Positions 1 to 8,420 are shown, numbered from the stretch's first letter. The stretch is DNA of 64,000 nucleotides from Dyadobacter alkalitolerans DSM 23607 (GCF_000428845.1 NZ_AUAS01000001.1:496001-560000); one strand, 5' to 3'. The notes: generated by a model not told the origin, from the sequence alone. Program-made: numbers and translations.

Positions 1-101
1 CTGACCACATAAGGAGCCGTGTCGGCACCAAGCATCCAGTCCCAGCCTACGTTTTGCAGCGCTTTTTCCGGATGATTGGCTAGCGATTTTAATTGAATCA
101 T
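1..101 (-). CDS. Glutathionylspermidine synthase-like ATP-grasp protein (YgiC type), N-terminal fragment
   Basis: Only the first 33 codons are inside the window; the gene runs off the left edge. The visible N-terminus (MIQLKSLANHPEKALQNVGW, then WDWMLGADTAPYVV) resembles the pre-ATP-grasp start of the glutathionylspermidine synthase family, which includes E. coli YgiC. The start is an ATG 12 bases after the stop of the upstream lipoprotein gene, with an AGG-containing stretch before it. The identification leans heavily on context, because the upstream gene looks like YgiB and ygiB-ygiC are adjacent in E. coli. The true substrate of YgiC-type enzymes is unsettled, so no glutathionylspermidine activity is implied. 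Confidence 0.55.
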   Translation of the reverse strand, partial: MIQLKSLANHPEKALQNVGWDWMLGADTAPYVV

Positions 102-113
102 GTTTTTTTGAAT

Positions 114-725
114 TTAACCTCCGCTTCTGCCTGCGGAACGTCCGAAGAAACCATTTCTGCCACCCTTAGGACGGGACGTCACCATGCGCGTGCTGCGGGA
201 AGCATTTGCTTGCTGAACAGCGCTTTGCGATTTGTTATAAACATTCGGATCGCTGTAAAAACCTCTGGCCGCACCGCCGTTCCCACGGTAATTGTTCATG
301 TATGCATTGTTGGAGCTTCTGCCAAGCATATAACCCATTCCTCCGTATAACAGCATGGTGGACAAGCCACTATGGTGCCCCACAGATGATTGGTTATTGC
401 GGATCTCATCATCGATCAATGCCTTGGCGGCAGTTGTGCTGAGCGAGTCGGTGTGGCCGTCGAGGTAAGTGACAATGGCCACGGACTTATCCGCATCTAC
501 GCTTTCTTCGTCGGTTATCTTAAATTCTCCGGGTTTAACCTCCTTAATGTGCGAGCGGATGCCTTTGGAATAGGTGGTTTCTTCGTAACTATAAGCTTCT
601 TCATCTTCGCTGGAACCGCATCCCGTCATCCCGATTCCGGATGATAAAATGGTGATTGCCAAGGCGCTGCTAATGCTTATATCTTTGGCCCTTTTGAGGA
701 AAGAGCCCTTTCGTAATTGGGTCAT
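114..725 (-). CDS. YgiB-like (DUF1190) lipoprotein
   Basis: A 203-residue protein with a basic N-terminus, a hydrophobic stretch and a lipobox ending at MTGC near residue 36, so it is probably a lipoprotein. An acidic, Tyr-rich segment follows, then a conserved-looking middle (TYLDGHTDSLSTTAAKALID), a GGMGYMLGRSS segment and a low-complexity tail rich in Gly, Arg and Ser ending in GRSAGRSGG. The YMLGR-like segment and the RG/SG-rich tail are typical of the DUF1190/YgiB family. It is the first gene of a probable two-gene operon with the YgiC-like gene downstream. The function of YgiB is unknown. Family assignment is by eye and moderately sure. Confidence 0.65.
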   Translation of the reverse strand: MTQLRKGSFLKRAKDISISSALAITILSSGIGMTGCGSSEDEEAYSYEETTYSKGIRSHIKEVKPGEFKITDEESVDADKSVAIVTYLDGHTDSLSTTAAKALIDDEIRNNQSSVGHHSGLSTMLLYGGMGYMLGRSSNNAYMNNYRGNGGAARGFYSDPNVYNKSQSAVQQANASRSTRMVTSRPKGGRNGFFGRSAGRSGG

Positions 726-777
726 GTGATTGGGTTTTTAAGCTGATGATCTTAAAGATAACGCAAAAATTCTTTCA

Positions 778-2064
778 TCAGGCTTTTTTTGCGATCTTTT
801 CCAATGCTCCCACCAGCTTGTCCAGGTCACTGATTTTGGTATAAACATGAGGCGTAACCCGCACGCAATGAATGTTTTCCCAGTTGATCCCGACGGTGTG
901 GATCTGATAATCTTTCATGAGCTTGCTATCCAGCTGCTCGGGTTTCATGCCGTCAATGCTCACGCCGGCAATGGCACAGGAATATTCAGGTTTCAGTGAT
1001 GTATGGATTTTCACACCGGGAATCTGCATTGCTTTCTCGGCCCAGTATTTTTTCAGATAGTGCACCCGCTCCTGCTTTCTTTTGGAACCGATGCCTTCCT
1101 GGAAATTGATGGCTTCACCAATGGCTTGCTCTATGCAAAAACTGCGTGTCCCCAATGTTTCAAATTTGCGGATGTCTTTGCTCTTAGGCTGGCTGTTGCA
1201 TAACAATGGCCATATTTTTTCGATTTGATCCTTCTTTACCCACATCATACCGCTTCCCACCGGCGCGCTCAAAAACTTGTGCAGGCTCGTTCCGAAATAA
1301 TCGCAATCCAGATCAGGGATTTTATAATCCAGCAAACCAAATGTATGCGCGCCGTCCACAACCACCTCAATGCCTTTGCTATGCGCCATATCACAAATCT
1401 TTTTCACTGGCATAATCTGCCCTACCCAGTTGATAATGTGGGTTACGTGAATGATCCTGGTCCTGGGTGTAACAGCGTCGGCAAAAGCTTTCACAATCTG
1501 CTCGTCATTTTCAATAGGGAAATCAAATGACAGCTGTTTATAAACCAGTCCATCGCGCATTTCCCTTTGTTTCCAGGCCTGGATCATATTGGGATAATCC
1601 TGAATGGTGCCAATGATCTCGTCGCCCTTTTCGAGGGGTAGGCCAAAAATAATGGTGTTAAGTGCTTCCGTAGCATTCCGGTTGATGGCTATTTCTTCGG
1701 CATCGCAACCAGCCAGTTTGGCCAGACGCTGCCGAAGCGGCTCGCGGCCTTTATCCATAATCCGCCACATGTAGTAAGACGGTCCTTGCGCAGCAGCTTT
1801 GTTGTATTTTTCCAAAGCTTCCTGTACGGCAATGGGCGAAGGCGAGACGCCGCCGTTGTTGAGGATAATAATGTCGCTTTTGCTCGCCGTGTAAGCATCC
1901 TGGATTACCGACCAGTAATCTTCATTGTCTGCACTGTTATCGCTCCAAAGCTTCTCGGCTTCACTGAATCTTTCTGCGTGCAATTCATTATAAAGACTGT
2001 TCAGGCCGAAGGCACCAAAGCCGATGGCCGCGCTCTTTCGGAAAAAGGACCGGCGGTTGTTCAT
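778..2064 (-). CDS. Tat-exported class V aminotransferase-like PLP enzyme
   Basis: A 428-residue fold-type I PLP protein related to isopenicillin N epimerase and cysteine desulfurase-like enzymes. The N-terminus carries a twin-arginine motif (NRRSFFRK, residues 3-10) and a hydrophobic stretch, so it should be exported folded by Tat. VVDGAH (Asp237, His240) is the PLP-ring site and SLHKF places the Schiff-base lysine at Lys263. NRNATEALN near residue 128 matches the family's phosphate-binding region. The start ATG directly precedes the Tat signal. The substrate cannot be told from the sequence; cysteine desulfurase activity is unlikely for an exported protein. It is followed at distance by other reverse-strand genes with no evident shared pathway. 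Confidence 0.85.
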   Translation of the reverse strand: MNNRRSFFRKSAAIGFGAFGLNSLYNELHAERFSEAEKLWSDNSADNEDYWSVIQDAYTASKSDIIILNNGGVSPSPIAVQEALEKYNKAAAQGPSYYMWRIMDKGREPLRQRLAKLAGCDAEEIAINRNATEALNTIIFGLPLEKGDEIIGTIQDYPNMIQAWKQREMRDGLVYKQLSFDFPIENDEQIVKAFADAVTPRTRIIHVTHIINWVGQIMPVKKICDMAHSKGIEVVVDGAHTFGLLDYKIPDLDCDYFGTSLHKFLSAPVGSGMMWVKKDQIEKIWPLLCNSQPKSKDIRKFETLGTRSFCIEQAIGEAINFQEGIGSKRKQERVHYLKKYWAEKAMQIPGVKIHTSLKPEYSCAIAGVSIDGMKPEQLDSKLMKDYQIHTVGINWENIHCVRVTPHVYTKISDLDKLVGALEKIAKKA

Positions 2065-2131
2065 AAAAAATGGTTTATAGGAATAGTAATCGAGTGAGCT
2101 ACAATTTATTAATTAATAGCATCAATCCCAA

Positions 2132-2932
2132 TCATTCCGGAACGTAACCATCCTTTACGGTTGACATCAGCAACCATTCATAGGTGTTCACAGGAAGCGG
2201 CATGGCGTATTCGTCCAGTTGCAGATACATCAGGTGCAGGTGCGTTGGCGAACGTTTTTGATAAGCGTTATAGCCGGAGCGGCCCATTTCGGCAATTTTA
2301 TCACCAGCATTCACCCATTGTCCGGGCTGAACTTCGATTATATTGTTGTGCGCGTAGTAGAAAAGGCCGTCCAGGCATGGATCGTAAATCCATATCCAGT
2401 TCCCGCCACGGAATTCACTGTTGTATTTCCAGCCTGTTTCCGTTGCCAGAACGATTCCGGAAGTAAATGCCATCACGTCAACGGGTTGCCATGTTCTGTC
2501 GTCCAGATTGTCCTGGTCCTTATCCCTTACAAAAAGGTCATGTGCAGGATGGCTTCCGCGCACATTGTTATCAAAAAGGTCGAAACCTTCACCGCGGTAA
2601 CCTCTTCCGCGGCCTCCTATGGATTCGCGGGGCGTATAGCCTTTAATCGGATAAGCAAAATAAGACGAATCAATGACGCGGCAGGTGTCCCTTTTGAACT
2701 CACTTCTGATCTGCTGCATGATGGTGCGGAAAGCAAGCCGCCCGGAGTCGGGGGAAATTACATTGTCCCGGATATCCAGCTGGAGCTGGTTGAATGTGGC
2801 GCAATATTCATTTAACTTTTCCGAAGGTTTATCCTCATTGACCCAGCCGCAAATGCTGAGAATCAGGACTATTCCGGCGATTCTTTTTATCGTCATCAAC
2901 AATGCATTTACCATCAACCCTTTATCTCTCAC
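2132..2932 (-). CDS. M23 family metallopeptidase (LytM-type)
   Basis: A 266-residue exported protein with an M23 (LytM) peptidase domain. The zinc ligands are visible as HxxxD (His128, Asp132 in SHPAHDLF) and HxH (His231, His233 in THLHL), with a further His195 in YYAHNN. These proteins cut peptidoglycan cross-links or act as amidase activators. A hydrophobic signal segment lies at about residues 14-30. The first ATG is at 2932, but the ATG at 2896 starts exactly at the signal (MTIKRIAGIVLILS) and may be the real one. A Gly/Arg-rich insertion (GGRGRGYRGEG) just before the first motif is unusual. It is transcribed divergently from the aldo/keto reductase. Confidence 0.85.
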   Translation of the reverse strand: MRDKGLMVNALLMTIKRIAGIVLILSICGWVNEDKPSEKLNEYCATFNQLQLDIRDNVISPDSGRLAFRTIMQQIRSEFKRDTCRVIDSSYFAYPIKGYTPRESIGGRGRGYRGEGFDLFDNNVRGSHPAHDLFVRDKDQDNLDDRTWQPVDVMAFTSGIVLATETGWKYNSEFRGGNWIWIYDPCLDGLFYYAHNNIIEVQPGQWVNAGDKIAEMGRSGYNAYQKRSPTHLHLMYLQLDEYAMPLPVNTYEWLLMSTVKDGYVPE

Positions 2933-2987
2933 CTATCCGTTTAATTGAAGAACGTTCTACGAGTTTTTCTGAACTTAATATCTTACA

Positions 2988-3006
2988 AATGTATTTCTAA
3001 TACATT
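2988..3006. promoter_or_regulatory. 8-bp inverted repeat in a divergent intergenic region
   Basis: AATGTATT, three bases, then AATACATT form a perfect palindromic site between the divergent M23 peptidase and aldo/keto reductase genes, 52 bases before the reductase start. It has the size and position of a transcription factor operator. No regulator gene is adjacent, and an AT-rich palindrome of this size can occur by chance. Confidence 0.35.
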
Positions 3007-3057
3007 AAAAAGACACAATCCCAGGCTTTAATCCACGAACACTAAATTTACTTAACA

Positions 3058-4029
3058 ATGCAAAACCGTCGTTTTGGGCGTAGTGGCTGGCAGATCAGCG
3101 AAATAGGTTACGGAATGTGGGGACTTGCAGGCTGGACGGGCTCCGACCGTAAGGAAACAGATGACTCTCTTAATCTGGCAGTTGAATCAGGCGTTAACTT
3201 CTTTGACACGGCCTGGGGCTATGGTGAAGGCCTCAGCGAGCGCATTCTCGGCGACCTGATCCGCCGTTACCCGGACCGCAAATTATATGCGGCCACCAAA
3301 ATCCCACCAAAAAACCGTCAATGGCCATCCAAAGCGGACTCTTCGTTACAGGAAGTTTTCCCTGCCGATTACATTATCGAATACACAGAAAAAAGCCTTA
3401 AAAACCTGGGCACGGAGCGCATTGACCTGCTTCAATTCCATGTGTGGGAAGACAGCTGGGCGCAGGAAGATGAGTGGAAAGAAGCCATTCAAAAACTGAC
3501 GCAGGAAGGAAAGGTGGAGCGCTGGGGCATCAGCGTGAACCGCTGGGAGCCGGATAATGTGCTCAAAACGCTTGAAACCGGCTTAATAGACGCCGTTCAG
3601 GTCATTTATAATATTTTTGACCAGGCACCGGAAGACAATCTTTTCCCGCTCTGCAAAAAACTGGATATCGGCGTCATTGCACGTGTTCCGTTTGATGAAG
3701 GAACATTAACGGGCACATTTACCAAAGAAACAACTTTCCCTGCCGACGACTGGCGCTCGACTTACTTTGTGCCGGAAAACCTGAATTCCAGTGTAGACCA
3801 CGCCGAGGCGCTGAAAGCCGACATTCCGGAAGGAATGACGATGCCGGAGCTTGCATTACGGTTCATATTGAACAATCCGGATGTGCATACCACCATCCCG
3901 GGCATGCGCAAACTGCCGCACGTGAGATCCAATGTTTCAGCCAGTGATGGTAAACTGCTGGATCCGAAGCTCGCAGAAAAACTGAAAGTACACCGCTGGG
4001 ACCGCTCTCCAACCCAATGGTCACAATAG
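3058..4029 (+). CDS. Aldo/keto reductase
   Basis: A 323-residue NAD(P)H-dependent aldo/keto reductase, a cytosolic TIM-barrel oxidoreductase acting on carbonyls. The catalytic tetrad is complete: Asp50 and Tyr55 (FFDTAWGYG), Lys81 (AATK) and His128 (LLQFHVW). The C-terminal cofactor region appears as TTIPGMRKLPHVRSN. Length is normal for the family, and the sequence type is close to the general stress/YhdN-like group. The ATG follows an A-rich leader without a clear Shine-Dalgarno, which is normal in this phylum. It stands alone and ends at a strong bidirectional terminator. The physiological substrate is unknown. Confidence 0.92.
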   Translation: MQNRRFGRSGWQISEIGYGMWGLAGWTGSDRKETDDSLNLAVESGVNFFDTAWGYGEGLSERILGDLIRRYPDRKLYAATKIPPKNRQWPSKADSSLQEVFPADYIIEYTEKSLKNLGTERIDLLQFHVWEDSWAQEDEWKEAIQKLTQEGKVERWGISVNRWEPDNVLKTLETGLIDAVQVIYNIFDQAPEDNLFPLCKKLDIGVIARVPFDEGTLTGTFTKETTFPADDWRSTYFVPENLNSSVDHAEALKADIPEGMTMPELALRFILNNPDVHTTIPGMRKLPHVRSNVSASDGKLLDPKLAEKLKVHRWDRSPTQWSQ

Positions 4030-4030
4030 C

Positions 4031-4068
4031 AAAAAAAGGCGTTTCCAGAATTGGAAACGCCTTTTTTT
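4031..4068. terminator. Bidirectional intrinsic terminator
   Basis: A perfect hairpin (GGCGTTTCC, loop AGAATT, GGAAACGCC) is flanked by seven A on the left and seven T on the right. It therefore works in both directions, between the convergent aldo/keto reductase and DoxX genes. Confidence 0.93.
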
Positions 4069-4070
4069 AA

Positions 4071-4481
4071 TTATTTATAGAGACCGCTATCCACAGACAT
4101 CTTGCCCGGACCGGTCAGAAACAATGTGACATATACAATCAGGAACGTCAATGCGTGTTCCTTGTCGGCCAGTGGATCCGGGCCATGAACAATGAACGAA
4201 ACCACGATCATGGTGATGATCAACGGAACAAGTGCCGCCCTGGTAAAAAGTCCGAGAATCACCAGAATGGAGCAAACAAACTCAGCGCCAATCGTCAGGT
4301 AAAGAGACAATTCTTCTCCGATCCCGATCGGATCAGCAAACGAATGATTGCCTGCTAAAAGGTTCTGCAGCTTTGCATAACCATGCGTGAGCATGAGCAA
4401 CGAAATCCCGACCCGTAAAATCAGCACGCCCCAATCGGCTGACGCAGGAAGCTTGATTGGTTTCAAAAATTTTTTCAGCAT
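4071..4481 (-). CDS. DoxX family membrane protein
   Basis: A 136-residue inner-membrane protein with four predicted hydrophobic helices. The DoxX signature is visible: ILRVGISLLMLTHGYAKL at the first helix, then GAEFVCSILVILGLFTRAALV in the middle. The family is widespread and its role is poorly defined; some members are linked to thiosulfate:quinone oxidation or to redox stress, but nothing here points to one of these. It is a single gene sharing a terminator with the convergent aldo/keto reductase. The start ATG at 4481 is followed by a short basic cytoplasmic tail before the first helix. Confidence 0.88.
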   Translation of the reverse strand: MLKKFLKPIKLPASADWGVLILRVGISLLMLTHGYAKLQNLLAGNHSFADPIGIGEELSLYLTIGAEFVCSILVILGLFTRAALVPLIITMIVVSFIVHGPDPLADKEHALTFLIVYVTLFLTGPGKMSVDSGLYK

Positions 4482-4598
4482 AATCGTTTTTATAGGTTAT
4501 CCATAGCCGGTGAAAACCATTTCATCCGGTGTAATCTCCCTAACCCTGAAAAACGTATAGTTAGTTTCAATATTTTTTTCAGGCGATCAAATTATTAG

Positions 4599-4636
4599 TT
4601 GTTGTTTATCAAGTTTAATTTTTAGATTTGTCTAAA
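4599..4636 (+). promoter_or_regulatory. TonB receptor promoter with a palindromic operator over the -7 box
   Basis: TAGATTTG at 4623-4630 fits the Bacteroidota -7 consensus TAnnTTTG. A TTG lies 21 or 18 bases upstream (4599-4601 or 4602-4604). The perfect palindrome TTTAGA-TTTG-TCTAAA (4621-4636) covers the -7 box completely, so a protein bound there would block RNA polymerase. Its half-sites look like those of DtxR/MntR-type metal repressors. That assignment is inference. Confidence 0.6.
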
Positions 4637-4675
4637 TTAATATTGAGGATTAGTTAAATATAGGATTAAGTATAT

Positions 4676-6937
4676 ATGAAGTTACTCATACTAATGCTGT
4701 TATGGACACTCAGCCTGCCAGCACTGGCGCAACATTCGCTGTCCGGGAAAATAGTCCTGGAAGAAGGAAATAGTCCCGCGTTTGGCGCATCGGTTTACAT
4801 TAACGAATTGAAAATCGGAGCGACTGCTGATTCTCTGGGACATTATAAGATTTCGGGCATTCCAAATGGAAGTTATTCTCTACGGGTCAGCTTCATCTCC
4901 ATGCCGAACATTACCGAAAAAAACGTGCGGATTGAAAAAGACGTCGTGCGTGATTTCGTGCTAAAATCCGGTGCTAATGCTTTGGATGAAGTGGTGGTTA
5001 CAGGCACAATGAAAGAGGTTTCAAAGCTGGACAGCCCCGTTCCCGTTGACATTATCACGGCTAAATTCATTTACAAAAACCCTGTTCCAAGCATTTTTGA
5101 AGGCCTTAGCTACGTTAATGGCGTGCGCCCGCAGCTCAATTGCAATGTGTGCAGCACCGGTGACATCCACATTAACGGCCTCGAAGGACCGTACACCATG
5201 GTGCTCATCGACGGCATGCCCATGGTAAGCGGACTTTCAACGGTTTATGGCCTATCCGGAATCCCAAACAGCCTGATTGACCGGGTCGAAATTGTAAAAG
5301 GTCCTGCTTCAACCCTTTACGGATCGGAAGCTGTGGGTGGATTGATCAACATTATAACAAAAAATCCTTCAAAAGCACCCATATTCTCTGCGGATGCATT
5401 CAGCACATCATGGCTGGACTATAATATTGACCTGGGCGTGAAGTTTATGGCAGGTTCGAAAGCAAGCTCGCTCCTGGGGGTGAGTTATTTTAATTACCAA
5501 AACCCGATTGACAACAATAAGGATGGTTTCACAGACCTGACATTGCAGAACCGCATTTCTGTTTTTAATAAATGGTCGTTTAACCGGAAAAATAATCGCC
5601 AGGCCAACATTGCGGCGCGTTACTACTACGAAGACCGCTGGGGCGGACAAATGAATTGGAACAAAACATATCGCGGCGGAACGGAGGTTTACGGGGAAAG
5701 CATTTACACTAAACGCTTCGAAGTTTTGGGCAACTATCAGCTTCCTATGGCTGAAAAAGTGACATTGCAATATTCTTTCAGCTCGCACAACCAGAACTCG
5801 ACCTATGGCCATGTAATGTTCAATGCAGATCAGAAAATAGCATTTGCGCAGCTGTTATGGGATAAAAAAGTCGGTAGGCATAACCTGCTTTTTGGAACAC
5901 CATTCCGCTATACTTTTTATAATGACAACACCACCGCAACCCGCTTACTCGATGGCAAAGACCATCCTGACAAAATTTTGCTGCCGGGTATTTTTGTCCA
6001 GGATGAGATCAAAGCCGGGCCGCATTCCCTGTTGCTGGGCGCCCGTTATGACTATAACAGCCGCCACGGAAGCATTTTCACGCCCCGGCTTGCCTATAAA
6101 TACAAGTTCAACCAAACGGATGTGGCCCGACTGAACATTGGTCGCGGCTTCCGCATTGTAAACCTCTTCACGGAGGACCACGCGGCGCTCACCGGTTCGC
6201 GGCAAGTGATTGTGAAAGAAGCGCTTAATCCTGAGCAAAGCTGGAATGTGAATGTGAATTATGTGAAAAAGATTGTGACGGGAAGTTCTTTCATCGGTCT
6301 GGACGCCTCCGTTTTCTACACCCATTTTACAAACCGCATCCTGCCTGACTACGACACGAATCCAAATGAGATCATTTATGATAATCTGGATGGTTATGCT
6401 GTTTCAAAAGGCATTAACTTAAATTTGGATTTCAACTTCCCTTTCCCTTTGAAGATCATTGCCGGAGCGACCTATATGGAAAATTTTCAGAAGGAAAACG
6501 GCATCCGGTTCAGGCCTGTGCTGACAGAAAAATATACAGGTGTCTGGTCTGTTTCTTATGAGTTTCAAAAGTCGGGCATATCGTTTGACTATACAGGCAA
6601 TATTTACGGTCCTATGCGGCTGCCGGTGCTGAGTGAAGAGGATCCTCGCGCAAGGGTTTCACCGGTTTGGTCATTGCAAAATATACAGGTTACCAAGAAG
6701 TTTAACAATGGTCTGGAAATCTACGGCGGAGTAAAAAACCTGCTTAATTTTACTCCTCCCGCTAATTCCATCGCGAGATCGAATGATCCTTTTGACAAAA
6801 ATGTGAAGTTTGATGACAGCGGCCAGGTGATCGCGACACCGGATAATCCTTACCGGCTGACATTCGATCCATCTTATGTTTTTGCGCCTAATCAGGGCAT
6901 CAGAGGCTTTCTCGGCATGCGCTATACGTTGCGTTAA
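4676..6937 (+). CDS. TonB-dependent receptor, putative metal or siderophore transporter
   Basis: A 753-residue outer-membrane transporter. Order: signal peptide (residues 1-18, ending PALA), a carboxypeptidase-like beta-sandwich (20-100), a TonB-box-like DEVVVTG (104-110), the plug (about 120-230, with VEIVKGPASTLYGSEAVGG) and a 22-strand barrel ending in the aromatic-rich RGFLGMRYTLR. The plug holds NCNVC (Cys156, Cys159) before STGDIHINGLEGPY, a motif I associate with a Bacteroidota group annotated as CirA/BtuB-like receptors. The CxxC could bind metal. No SusD partner is adjacent, which argues against glycan import. A palindrome overlaps its promoter, suggesting control by a metal-sensing repressor. 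The ligand (iron chelate, copper, heme) is undetermined. Confidence 0.85.
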   Translation: MKLLILMLLWTLSLPALAQHSLSGKIVLEEGNSPAFGASVYINELKIGATADSLGHYKISGIPNGSYSLRVSFISMPNITEKNVRIEKDVVRDFVLKSGANALDEVVVTGTMKEVSKLDSPVPVDIITAKFIYKNPVPSIFEGLSYVNGVRPQLNCNVCSTGDIHINGLEGPYTMVLIDGMPMVSGLSTVYGLSGIPNSLIDRVEIVKGPASTLYGSEAVGGLINIITKNPSKAPIFSADAFSTSWLDYNIDLGVKFMAGSKASSLLGVSYFNYQNPIDNNKDGFTDLTLQNRISVFNKWSFNRKNNRQANIAARYYYEDRWGGQMNWNKTYRGGTEVYGESIYTKRFEVLGNYQLPMAEKVTLQYSFSSHNQNSTYGHVMFNADQKIAFAQLLWDKKVGRHNLLFGTPFRYTFYNDNTTATRLLDGKDHPDKILLPGIFVQDEIKAGPHSLLLGARYDYNSRHGSIFTPRLAYKYKFNQTDVARLNIGRGFRIVNLFTEDHAALTGSRQVIVKEALNPEQSWNVNVNYVKKIVTGSSFIGLDASVFYTHFTNRILPDYDTNPNEIIYDNLDGYAVSKGINLNLDFNFPFPLKIIAGATYMENFQKENGIRFRPVLTEKYTGVWSVSYEFQKSGISFDYTGNIYGPMRLPVLSEEDPRARVSPVWSLQNIQVTKKFNNGLEIYGGVKNLLNFTPPANSIARSNDPFDKNVKFDDSGQVIATPDNPYRLTFDPSYVFAPNQGIRGFLGMRYTLR

Positions 6938-7026
6938 ATATGGTTGAAATGGAAAATAAAGACATGTATTACGACGTTTAATTATGATTATTCAAAGATG
7001 AAATTTCTTTATAATATTGATATTCA

Positions 7027-7057
7027 TTGATTTGAATAATTTTTGATTGTATATTTG
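7027..7057 (+). promoter_or_regulatory. Bacteroidota-type promoter of the CBM48 gene
   Basis: TTG (7027-7029), exactly 20 bases, then TATATTTG (7050-7057) match the -33/-7 consensus TTG-N19..21-TAnnTTTG of the phylum. This predicts transcription starting about 25 bases before the ATG at 7087. It is the clearest promoter in the window. Confidence 0.7.
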
Positions 7058-7086
7058 TTCCATCAACTATTTAACACTACATAATC

Positions 7087-7398
7087 ATGGCATTAACAAA
7101 GCAATTTGTAAAGAGTAAATCACTTTATAAAGTAACATTTACAGTTCCCGCAGAAGCAGCAGTTGAAGTAAAAAAAGTTGCGTTGGTTGGCGAGTTTAAC
7201 GGATGGAATCCTGAAGAAGCAATCGCATTGAAAAAGCAAAAAGACGGCTCATTCAAGACAAGTCTTGAACTTGCTTCAGGTGAGTATCAGTTCCGTTATA
7301 TCCTTGACGACGAGAAGTGGGAAAATGACTGGGAAGCAGACAAATACGTAGCTGCCGGCGTTGATGCAACTGCTGAAAATTCCGTGGTTGTTTTGTAA
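7087..7398 (+). CDS. Free-standing AMPK/CBM48-type glycogen-binding domain protein
   Basis: A 103-residue cytosolic protein that is almost entirely one early-set beta-sandwich of the CBM48 type found in AMPK beta subunits and isoamylases. The typical core VALVGEFNGWNPEEAIALKK (residues 31-50) is followed by GEYQFRYILD and W78/W82. Trp40, Lys50 and Trp78 are in positions used to bind alpha-glucan in the AMPK family. There is no catalytic domain, so it may bind glycogen or bring a partner to it. It has its own strong promoter and terminator, which suggests a well-expressed single gene. The N-terminus is short and basic with no signal peptide. Confidence 0.85.
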   Translation: MALTKQFVKSKSLYKVTFTVPAEAAVEVKKVALVGEFNGWNPEEAIALKKQKDGSFKTSLELASGEYQFRYILDDEKWENDWEADKYVAAGVDATAENSVVVL

Positions 7399-7422
7399 TT
7401 TACTATTTGCTCCAGGGCACAA

Positions 7423-7461
7423 AAAAACACCGTAAAGTAATCGTTACTTTACGGTGTTTTT
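7423..7461. terminator. Bidirectional intrinsic terminator
   Basis: A perfect 18-bp stem (AAAAACACCGTAAAGTAA, loop TCG, complementary arm) has A-runs on one side and T-runs on the other. It separates the CBM48 gene from the convergent isomerase-like gene. Confidence 0.93.
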
Positions 7462-7499
7462 AGTTTTTATATTATATCAAAAACGGGTTGAGAAAAACA

Positions 7500-8420
7500 T
7501 TAAATCGTAAAGCTGTCGCTCTCGACATAAGCCTTGATAAGCGCCTCTTCTCCTTCTTTGCCTGGTGAGAAATTACCGTGCTCCATGCCCATAATAAACG
7601 ACTTGTTTTCTTTTTTGCTGCGGTCGTAAATGTATTTGAAAATATTCTTGTAGTTTATTTCTCCCGTTGTCGGCTCTTTGCGGCCAGGCTCGTCCCCTAT
7701 CTGGAAATAATCGATTTCGCTCCAAGTCCTGTCAATGTTGTAAAGCAGGCGTCCTTCGTTTTTCTGCATGTGATAAATGTCATACAGGATCTTGCAGGAC
7801 TTGCTGTTCACCCCTCGGCAGATTTCGTAAGTCTGGTCGGAAGTTCTCAGAAAGAGGTTAGGCGAATCGCTTAGCGGCTCTAAAACCATTACTAATCCGT
7901 GCGGTTCAAGGATTTCCGCACCGCGGCGCAATGCATCGATCACATGGCCTGTTTGTACACCAATTGGCAAATTTCTTTCAAAATCACCCGGTACAACCGT
8001 CATCCATTTGGCATTTACGCGCTTAGCAACTTCCACCGCTTTTTTGCAGCCATTCAGGAAAATATCAATGTATTCCTGCTTGCCAGCTGCTAATGTATTG
8101 GCGCCATTCCCTCCTTTGTCTACCACGAAAACGCCCATTTGCATGCCCAGGCGCGTCATTTCTTTGGCAATGGCTTCCTGCTGCTCCACCGGCCTGCCCA
8201 TCATACCATTATCTTCAATTGCCATGAAACCCTGGTCAGCCATAAATTTCAGCTGATCAATCACATCTTTTCCGGCGCTGTTCTGAAACATGCCAAAGTG
8301 GGAAGCGTATTTAAGCTTGAATTTATTTTTAGCCGTTGGCGCCGTTGCGAAAGCATCTCCTGCTGCAATTGCTGCACCAGCCAGACCAAGGGAAGATTTT
8401 ACAAAATTTCTGCGGAGCAT
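7500..8420 (-). CDS. Tat-exported sugar phosphate isomerase/epimerase-like TIM-barrel protein
   Basis: A 306-residue protein of the AP-endonuclease-2/xylose isomerase-like fold, closest in pattern to hydroxypyruvate isomerase-like proteins. A Tat-type leader is seen at residues 1-26 (LRRNFVKSSLGLAGAAIAAG). Candidate metal ligands are Glu in GFMAIED, Glu in MVLEPL, Asp in ILYDIYHMQ and Glu in IMGMEHGNF. A hydroxypyruvate isomerase in the strict sense would be cytosolic; exported homologues of this type are common in Bacteroidota and generally lack an assigned substrate. A -7-like TATATTTG is present on the reverse strand at 8465-8472, about 45 bases before the start. Confidence 0.82.
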   Translation of the reverse strand: MLRRNFVKSSLGLAGAAIAAGDAFATAPTAKNKFKLKYASHFGMFQNSAGKDVIDQLKFMADQGFMAIEDNGMMGRPVEQQEAIAKEMTRLGMQMGVFVVDKGGNGANTLAAGKQEYIDIFLNGCKKAVEVAKRVNAKWMTVVPGDFERNLPIGVQTGHVIDALRRGAEILEPHGLVMVLEPLSDSPNLFLRTSDQTYEICRGVNSKSCKILYDIYHMQKNEGRLLYNIDRTWSEIDYFQIGDEPGRKEPTTGEINYKNIFKYIYDRSKKENKSFIMGMEHGNFSPGKEGEEALIKAYVESDSFTI

